A DNA stretch of 64,000 bases from Anthostomella pinea (lineage: Eukaryota > Ascomycota > Sordariomycetes > Xylariales > Xylariaceae): the NCBI GenBank assembly GCA_963556695.1, contig CAUWAG010000007.1, forward strand, positions 4,278,001 through 4,342,000. The letters run 5' to 3'. Shown here piece by piece: positions 56,136 through 64,000 of this stretch. Every line of letters starts with the position of its first letter. Position 1 is the first letter of the stretch. The position numbers and the translations under genes were made by a program. The notes beneath the pieces were generated by a model. It did not search any database, was not told the origin of the DNA, and worked only from the letters and a program-made list of their open reading frames with translations.

Positions 56136-58849
56136 CTAGAACATGTTCCGGAAGTGCTGATATACACTGCCACTAGTACCAAGCGGCAGGACCGGTCCAT
56201 CACTGACCGATGTTGGGGGCACCGAGCCAGGATCGGGGTGCGCCAGGTTGTCGTTGACCTGAGTCGTCTTGCCGAGGTAGCCTTCGAATATCCGTGACAT
56301 CTCACTCGACATCTGAAGACCCGCCTGTGCGCCATCCAGACCTGGAGATGATCCCGGTACTGGAGGTGGCACACCATAGCCGGGGTCAAGTTGGGGACTA
56401 GGTCTCATCTGACCGGTGGCCAGTCCAGCCATCGTGAGTGCCGCGGTCGAGTGAGGGTCTTCGGCTAAGCCGAGGCGAGGTGCTACCTCACGCAGCGATT
56501 TAATGGTGGTCCAAAGCCGTTTCGACACCCACGACTTGGACGACATGTCTTTGACCAGCTCCAAAGCCATGTAGAACTCATCGCGACAGGATGAGCTGAA
56601 GTTCACCGGCGCATGGCAAGACGCTAGGAAGAGGACTGTGATGGCCGACGAAAGAAACTGGTGGTAGAAGACCTGCAGTTTTCTGTATATGTTGGTAGCG
56701 TTGTTCAAGTGCGTAAGGTACCTGATGGTATTCTTGGCAAGCTTGACGGCGGAATCGGCGTGCCTCATGTTCTCCATGATGCTGCTATGGGTATGCAAAA
56801 TCGGGGTGTAGAGCCAGGTTCGGATCTGATTGAGTCGCAGATACGTCCATATCTGCAGGCGCTGGACATCATATTCATTCTGCGACGAGTTGACTTGGGG
56901 TGTCAGGTATCTCGGCACAGCCTCCCAATCTGGGAGTTCAAGCCGAGCTTCGTCGGGCAACTCAGTGTACCACTGCTTGATTCGCTGATCCAAATCCTCG
57001 AGGTCTCTGGCTTGCAATTCTGTGACTGCATCGGGATCGAAATTTCGTACGAGCCGCCATACTCTCGCGCTGAGCTTGGAGTAGTTTATCATGGCGATAA
57101 GGAAGGGAAAAGCTTCCTGCAAGCCGTCAGCAAGGCGCATACTACTAACTCGACGTCTAGGCAAGGTAACATCGAACTGAGCATGTACAGTCTGCAGCGA
57201 ATCTACTTACCGGATAAGGTAGTTGGGGGTCTATCTCCTCGTCGGGCACTACGTATGGCAGACCGGAACCGAAAGCCCATCGACGATCCAAAACGTAAGC
57301 CGACCAGAATGTGTGGATGGCATTCCTACGCTCCTCTTCATCCGCAATCTTCTCGATCGCGTCACGCCGATGGAGGCCTAGTTCGAAGCAGTGCCGCGCC
57401 ACCTGGCCCATGGTTCGCCAAGAGAGAATCTCATCGTTGGAGAGAAAGTAATAGCCAGCCTACACAGTGTCAGCCTCCTCTACGTGAATAGGACACAAGA
57501 TGGGATATGGAAAGACGAGGAGCGATTGCGACGGAGCACGTACCACCAAGGCCAGTATTGGCAGATTCTTAACATTCGCTGGGTCGCTCATGAGCATCCT
57601 GTCTGTTGTTGGCCTGATGTCATCGAATATCCTCTGAGCTTTTTCACTACTCCCGTGCTCCTCGACAAGCAAAGCGCTGCACAGGACCACCTTGAGCAGA
57701 AGAGTATTCAAGTCGCTGATGCCACCATCCTGGCTGAAAGGGGGCGCCAAGCCGTTCTTTTTCGCGGCTTCCATCCAGGTAGCCAAGGTCCTGGCGTGAC
57801 GCACGACCGACTCGATCCGGATGATAGGGTACATGATGCCAACCTCATCTTCATATATGCGACAAAGACGAATCAGATCGTCCTTGTCGAAATCCCACAG
57901 CGGATCTGGTGGAGGTTTGTGAGGCGATATCGCTATATGAGGCGTATTTCGGGGCGACAATTCGGGGGTTTCTCGGACATTGCCATTGCCATCAGCCTCG
58001 ATCCCATCACCCGGACCGCTGTAGCCCATCTTGTGAAGAGTGTTTTTGGCAACATCCAGACTGAAGCGAGTGCTCGTGGGACCGCGAAAGCCAGGCTGGC
58101 GCGGCGGTGGTTGGTCCGCCCGTTGGAAGGTGGGTATGGTCATGGAAGACGAGGAAGGGGTGCTCGCTGCGGACGGCATGTTCACGGTTCGGTCTTGGAT
58201 GGGGGCCAGGCGCAGAGCTTCGGATCGTATGGCGCTCATGCTGCTGAACAGAGTCTCGACTTGCTCTTGCAACTGATTGACCTGGGCCACCATCTGCTTG
58301 AACTCGTCCGAGTCCTTGACGCTGGTGGAGCAGCAGTTGGGCGTGTACAAGCATTGCAAATCGAGGTTGCCGCAGCGTTGGCATGGTGTCTCGCCATTGC
58401 ACTTGATCTTGCGTCTTTTGCATTCGTTGCTGTGTTTGGGGGGTTCCTCAGTCAGCTCAGCTCAGCTTCGGAACACTTCCGTCTGATGATTCCGTCTGAT
58501 GACGCGTTGCGCAAACAGAAGATCAGACAGCTGGGCAGCGAGAGACAACATTGAAGTGAATGGATGGACAGTACCAGGCGATGGATATGTATCTGTTGCG
58601 CTTGCTTCGCTGTTGGGCGGTTCCGGTGCCGTTGCCGTTGCCTCTCGCGCTAGAAGAGTCGTCGGCACTGCTCTTCCTCTTTGCGCCAGCGCCCGCCGGC
58701 GCTGTGGCACGTTCCGCAACAGCAGCAGCAGCAGCAGTAGAGTGGTGGTGGGCGACTGACTCGGCTGGCGACACGGGCACTGGCACGGGTGTTGCGGCCA
58801 GCGTGGTCAAGTAGCGCACCTCACCGACCTGGTTCTCGAAGAACTCCAT
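56136..58849 (-). CDS. Zn2Cys6 transcription factor with fungal_trans domain
   Basis: Four exons (58849-58575, 58429-57544, 57459-57211, 57116-56136) give 796 residues. Intron 1 (145 nt) splits the first zinc-cluster cysteine. The join gives C92NEC95KRRKIKC102NGETPC108QRC111GNLDLQC118, the canonical CX2CX6CX5CX2CX6C. A coiled-coil linker follows (QMVAQVNQLQEQVETLF). The fungal_trans region (PF04082) is clear: WDFDKDDLIRLCRIYEDEVG, YPIIRIESVV, GQVARHCFELGLHRRDAIE and FWSAYVLDRRWAFGSGLPYV. An Ala/Ser-rich N-terminal arm precedes the cluster (STAAAAAVAERATAPAG). It is a nuclear regulator; its targets are unknown. It is the neighbour of fumarylacetoacetase on the same strand, so a role in tyrosine catabolism (HmgR-like) is possible but unproven. 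Confidence 0.92.
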
Positions 58850-60031
58850 ACCGTACCTAGACCGCGAGTCGCCTTCGTCTTGGTCAGCGCCGTGCACATG
58901 GCGAGCGTCCAGGTGTCGTGTTCGGGGAGCGAGCAGATGCAAGACGGCAAGACGGGTGCAGGTGGGCAACGTGGGATGGTCCGGGTCGATGCTACGACAG
59001 AGTTCAGAGTCCAGAATCCGGGGCTGTCACTGGCTGACTGGTCCACTGTGAGTCTGCGACCGAGAACGCGCAGCGATGGGACGCACAGTCATACACTGTG
59101 ATACACACCCGGGACTCCCCAATGCGCCACCTGCATCCTGCAAACCCCAAAGGCGCCAGCGCTACCGTAGACAGTGGGAAAAAGCCGCCTAGACAGTGGA
59201 AGGTGATGACGGAACTGCATACCCGATGCCCGGCAGTCTGTCTGCCGTGTCTGAATCTATTGTGAGGTAGTACTACCTTACTCTGTATAGACAGCTCGGT
59301 CTTTCCACCGAGTAGATAAGAAGAATAATTGATGCCTTCCACACAAGTCCTGTTGATGTTCCTCCCTTGTGTCCGTACGGTGAACAGGGCAGCAGGAGCA
59401 CAGGGGCTACAGTCAGAGAGGATCCATCTATCGGCCCAGGGTAACGTTAGCTTCAGGTTTCGAGAAGCATCAGATCATCAAGAGTCGAGGTGGATTAGCT
59501 GGAAACAAAGTTAAGCTTTACCAAAGGAGTCTCAATCCCTCAACCCGACTTCATGTGTAACAGTTACACAACTTTTGGGCACGCGAAAAGTGCTCTCGAG
59601 GGCACTCCTAAATCAAAGCCGAGAAAAGAAGGTCGTAAACACCCTCAGATCAAACGATGTTGGGGATGCCCGAAGGATTCTCAACCGAGGCTGTGCCGCT
59701 GTGTTGGTGGGGAGAGGCAGACCGGTCGGCCCGCCCGAAAACGAACCATGCTTGCCTTGAAGGATCCGACGCTCCGATAATAGGGGCGGCCATGTCTCGA
59801 GGAGCGACCTTGAAGACGACATGTCGTAATTGAAGCTTGAACATGTTGCATAGCTTAATGTGAAGCTTTGCAGAACCATCTCCTCGACGAGATGGGAAGA
59901 CATTACCACATGAGCAGACCTACTTTATGGGCTGGCATAATCTATCTCATGGGGCTTTGAACGAACGACTTCGGTCAGTTCATACGACTATGCAGATGTA
60001 AGTCAGTTGACTTTTAAGTAAGCAACGACAA
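58850..60031. other. Intergenic between the Zn2Cys6 regulator and fahA
   Basis: No supported gene; promoter of the regulator and 3' flank of fumarylacetoacetase. Confidence 0.5.
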
Positions 60032-61382
60032 CTACAGTTGCACGGCCCCCTGTACTCGTCCAGCGCACTCGCCAAAGCCCACTCTCTCCCCTAGCTTCCC
60101 ACAGACACCACGCATCGTGATCCTATCGCCGTCCTTCAGGAAGCGCCGAACGTCCATGCCGTACAGCATGACGTCCTTCTTCCCACCCTCGCTCATCTCG
60201 AGCAAGCTGCCCCTTTCGCGCGGCCCCGTCCCGCTGATAGTCCCGGATCCCAGCAGGTCTCCAGTCCTCATGTGACAACCGCCGAGGGAGTGATGGGCAA
60301 TCATCTGGGGAAAAGACCACAGGAGGTGTTTCGAGCTTGTTGTGCATATCGTTGTCGTGTCTCCCTCCGGTGCTACAATCGATGAGTTCGCTGCGTCTAG
60401 ATGGGGCGGCTTCTTGCTGGTACTTACTCTCAATGTCCACCTCCAGGTCGATATCAAAGACGGCATATTCACTGCTCTCCTTCAGGTAGCCTTGCAGAGG
60501 CGTCTTGTTCTCGATGCCCTTCGTTCGAAACCGCTCCAGAGCATCTGCGAGCACAACCCATGGGCTGATGGTTGAAGCGAAATTCTTCCCGTTGAACGGG
60601 CCCAGTGGCACGTACTCCCACGTCTGGATGTCGCGCGCGCTCCAGTCGTTCAGCAATACGTAGCCGAATATGTGCTCCTCAGCCTCGGTCACCTTGATTG
60701 GAGACCCCATCTCGTTCGGCTTTGCTAGGAAACAGCCCAGCTCGAGCTCAATATCCAGATGCCTGCTAGGACCAGTGATGGGCTGCTTGGGTTCTGCAGC
60801 GGTATCGAGGAGTATTTGGCCGTTGGGGCGAGATATTGGCGTACCGGAGACCACAATGCTTGATGAACGTCCATGGTACCCGACTGGCAGGTGTGTATAG
60901 TTTGACTGTAAGGCATTTTGCGGCCCGCGGAACATGACGCCCACAGCGTGAGCGTGATGGTATCCCGCGTAGAAATCCGTGTAGTCCCCGATGTTCATTG
61001 GCAGATGCATCTTGACACTTCGTTGTGAAAGCAATGCCCTACCTCGGAGCTCTGCATTGTCCCTCAGGACCTCTGGGTGCGACGTGTCCGCCGACAGGAG
61101 GTTCTGTATGGTTTTGCGAACATCTCTATGCGTGGCTCGTCCCAGTGCGGCGAAAGCATTGAGCGTGGGCTCCGAGAATATGCTTTCATGCTTTTCCAGT
61201 GCCGGAAAGACGCCTGCAAAGGTCGGATACGAGGACAGCACCTTCAGGTCCAGGACCTGGGAGCCGATGGCGACGGCAGCGCGGGGCGCGGGGTCGTCCC
61301 GGGTGCTGATGATGCCGAATGGGATGTTTGCTAGTGAGAATGGGCTTTCCGGCGAGACATCAGGTACCCACGACGATGCCAT
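60032..61382 (-). CDS. fahA: Fumarylacetoacetase
   Basis: Two exons, 61382-60428 and 60372-60032, across a 55-nt phase-1 intron (GTAAGT...TGTAG) give 431 residues, the usual length. The enzyme hydrolyses fumarylacetoacetate to fumarate and acetoacetate, the last step of tyrosine/phenylalanine breakdown, in the cytosol. Metal and catalytic residues are visible and correctly spaced against the mammalian enzyme: D136 and H143 in GDYTDFYAGYHHA, E212 and E214 in IELELG, D246 in LLNDWSARDIQ. YHGRSSSIVVSG and GPFNGKNFASTISPWVV are family signatures. Exon 2 begins PEGDTTTICTTSSKHLLWS and contains MRTGDLLGSGTISG. Reading through the intron gives a false C-terminus. A Zn2Cys6 regulator lies downstream on the same strand; homogentisate dioxygenase is about 48 kb away. 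I saw no maleylacetoacetate isomerase gene here. Confidence 0.96.
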
Positions 61383-62654
61383 ATTTTCCCTTGATATTTC
61401 GACGTTGAGAATGAGAATCCAGGCGATGTAGGGAGAGGTGCGAGTTCGTGATGTTGTTGGTGGAAACCTTCAACCGGCTACCTCGGGCTACCTACTTCTT
61501 GGGTGGCCCCGACACAAGCCGCGTGGTGGGGCCTGGAATTCGGCTGTCGTGTCTCCTATTACTCGGCAGCCCCTATTATCCAGAAAAGGGTCAACAGGTC
61601 CCTATTATTTATATTTAAAGGCGAGGTTCAGTACCCCCGGAACACTTAGTGAATCTTGCCTAGGTGCCTAGGTCCTCCCAGCTAATTATTCATGTCACTT
61701 CTGTACGGTTTCAAAGGACATGTAATATGCCTCCAATGTCGATGGTAATGCTTTGCGTTCCGGTTTTGAAGCCGTCGAGCTAGGCAGAGATAAGCAACGT
61801 TATCGAGGAAGTCGGATGCATTAGTGCTGAGGTGCGCCTGGTTCTTGGATAAGCGCTCATGTACTTCGAAGGGGACCTTGAGGCTTCAGACATGCTGAAT
61901 CAACGACTTGCACAGTCTTTCCTTCTCACCTCTGTCTTGTTTAGGGGAAGAGTGCGGCCAGGCACCTGGTCCGACAAGCGCCTTCGTGGTGCTCGAATGA
62001 CCTTGTCGCTTGGCGTACGATTCGGCACAGATGAACGTCAGAGCCGTTTACGTGGAGCAAGCTGGTGTGACTTACTTGTAAATCGTGCGCAGTGCTCTGA
62101 AACCCGGGGTTCTTCGGCAAGGCCTGATTCTCGCAATTTTTGCTGCATATGACCTCAAGATTACTATAGAAAGGACATTTGGTTTACTCATGAGCTGTGA
62201 GCCTTGAAACCGTATGACATTGTTGTCTCCTAGGGATCAGTATGACAGACGGTGGGATTCAGTGTCGATGCATGTACGTATGTATGTATGTACCTTGATT
62301 CTGGTAGCCGATCAAGTGATGTAGAGATTACGATAATCATTATCAACGAAAGTAACAATCTCATTCTCCGTGGTTATACTCCTCTGATCCAAGGAAGTTC
62401 CAGGGCTAGATCTTAGACATTATCTGAATATAGTACAGTGAAGCAGAAGACCAGAAGCAGGGAAATTTCAAGCCCCTCCATCCCACGACGTTATAAAAAA
62501 CCATTAAGCATGTAACATTAAGCATTAAGCAGCCAGTACTCCCTGACGGGGAATTACAGTCCGTACATCATCCAGCACAGTCATCATCATTATCAGAGTG
62601 CTTCATCTCTAGATCAGGCGTGGGAGGTGCCCGGCGGAATCTGCGACGACGCGC
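61383..62654. other. Intergenic, about 1.3 kb
   Basis: No supported gene; fahA promoter (AT-rich near 61550-61640) and 3' flank of the peroxidase. A (TATG/GTAT)n run lies at about 62274-62292. Confidence 0.5.
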
Positions 62655-63773
62655 TTATCGCGGCAGCGGGATGACACGCGTGATCTCGGTGAGCTGGTTC
62701 ATGTTGTCGACGCCCAACATGCTCATGCGGAAATAAGCCGAAGCGAAAGCCTAAATATAAGGGGTCAATTCGTACCAGCAGCAGTGTGAGGACTGAGGGA
62801 GACAATGACTTACAGGAGCCCACCTGATCTGGCCCCCGGCACCGGCGAAGCTGTTCCATTGGGCTCTGGTCTGGGAGAACGTGGCGAGATTCCTGTCACT
62901 GGGGAAGACGAGGATGGTCGTATTATCGCTGGTCAGCGTCTCGGAGTAGAACCGAGTGTCCCAAACGCCCGGGTCACTGTCCTGGGGCGTACCGGCACGC
63001 GAGGGGTCGACGAAGTTCTGCTTGGACGTTGAGTGTGCGCCGAGCAGCGCAATCAGGTCGGCGGCGGAGAAAGTCTTGGCTACGAACAGGTCGATTAGGG
63101 ACTGGGCGTCTTGGAACGGCGAAGGCAGCATGTCGGTGGGGCCGGCACGGCTGTCGTCCCGGCGGCCTGCGAAGGCGCGGATGCGGGGACCGCCTGGACA
63201 GGAGACGACGGCGACCTTGGCGGCGGTTTGAATAATGTCCGCCATGCTGAGTCCGTATTGGTTGTACGTGTTATACCAGGCCTTGGTCTGGTCGCCGATG
63301 GCGCCGAGTCCGCGGTTCTCAGGTCGGGTGAGCTCGTCGGAGAGGAGAAGCGAGCCATCAGCACCTCCATAGGGCGAGTTCTTATCCCAGGTCGAGGCGT
63401 CATGGAAACCCTGACGGATGGCCCCGCGAGCAGCATCGGTGCAACCAACCGCCCCGACGAAGGCAGTGCTCATGTCCTTGACGATATAGGACCAGGCACA
63501 AAGGGCATCATTCTTGCAGGCATCCGATCCAAGAGAACCAGGAGCCGTGTAGGTAGCGCCATCGCCGACGGCACTGGACCCCTGCAAGATAGCCTTGATG
63601 ATGTTTCCAACAGCAGTCAGAACACCACCGATCAGATCACCGAGAAGATCCGTGGAGCGAGCTTCGAGAAAGAAGTCGTCTCGAGCCTGAATCTCAGCCA
63701 TGGCAGACTCCATTCCAGGCATGGCAAGAGCTTGCGTGGCGCAGAGGCCCATTAAGAGAGTAGAGGGTTTCAT
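62655..63773 (-). CDS. Secreted class II heme peroxidase (ligninase-like)
   Basis: Two exons, 63773-62814 and 62750-62655, across a 63-nt phase-0 intron (GTAAGT...TTTAG) give 351 residues. A signal peptide is clear (MKPSTLLMGLCATQALAMPG). The fold of PF00141 class II peroxidases is marked by the distal R120 and H124 in RGAIRQGFHDAS, the Ca-site segment GGADGSLLL, and the proximal heme-ligand H247 in ADLIALLGAHSTSKQ. The small last exon encodes AFASAYFRMSMLGVDN, MNQL and ends VIPLPR. It oxidises aromatic or phenolic substrates outside the cell with H2O2. I do not see the acidic triad needed to call a manganese peroxidase, nor a surface Trp, so a generic ascomycete peroxidase is safest. A TATA-like TATAAGTATGG lies about 200 bp upstream. 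Confidence 0.92.
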
Positions 63774-64000
63774 CTTGAGCAGTAGGCTAAATACAAGGAT
63801 TTGGATGTAAGATGACGGGAAACTGCTGTGCTGATCGATCAGATAAAAGAGTGAAGGTCACGAAAAGACGGACGAATTAAGATGTTGACCTTGGATCCAG
63901 CAAAGAGCCTCAGACGGAAAGAGAAGGGATGCTGATGACCTGCCTAAAATCGGGAGACCACAGCCACAGAGTCCATACTTATACCCAGAAGCTGTATACC

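Overview
This is a filamentous ascomycete nuclear contig (Pezizomycotina; Dothideomycetes is my best guess, not provable from this window). The genes are monocistronic, face both ways, and carry short introns of about 44-145 nt with GTAAGT/GTGAGT-like donors and CTAAC/CTGAC-type branch points. The families are typical of such fungi: HET domain, Zn2Cys6 regulators, DUF6699, DUF3659/LEA-like proteins, a class II peroxidase. I saw no tRNA, rRNA, CRISPR array or bacterial operon. Where I give exon joins, I worked them out by hand from splice signals and checked that the summed length is a multiple of three.

Left part (1-24 kb): a gene-poor 2.5 kb, then a protein with a mid-sequence Zn2Cys6-like cluster, a DAO-type FAD oxidoreductase, a frameshifted NAD(P)-binding (NmrA-like) gene, an FAD monooxygenase flanked by inverted copies of a ~100-bp sequence, homogentisate 1,2-dioxygenase, and a secreted dipeptidyl peptidase IV. 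A decayed Tad/LINE-type retrotransposon relic follows, then a vWA-domain gene, a frameshifted HET-domain gene and a DUF6699 gene.

Middle part (24-51 kb): mostly uncharacterised, low-complexity or repeat-rich proteins. There is a small Gly-rich LEA-like protein, an alpha/beta-hydrolase with an acidic tail, a ~1,490-residue LEA/DUF3659 repeat protein, and a second, shorter DUF3659 protein. The most striking region follows, at 39.9-50.7 kb. A divergent gene pair occurs twice: one gene of each pair encodes a protein ending in a short alternating hydrophobic/charged motif, and its partner encodes an LNWIY protein of unknown function. A third motif-bearing gene and three small single-pass membrane-protein genes lie between the two pairs. 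One motif gene (48192-48611) is split into three small exons and is easily missed.

Right part (51-64 kb): an uncharacterised Cys-motif protein, a stand-alone cullin N-terminal-like protein, a SET-domain protein missing its core, a Zn2Cys6 transcription factor next to fumarylacetoacetase, and a secreted class II heme peroxidase. Homogentisate dioxygenase and fumarylacetoacetase catalyse the ring-opening and last steps of tyrosine/phenylalanine breakdown; they lie in the same window but about 48 kb apart.
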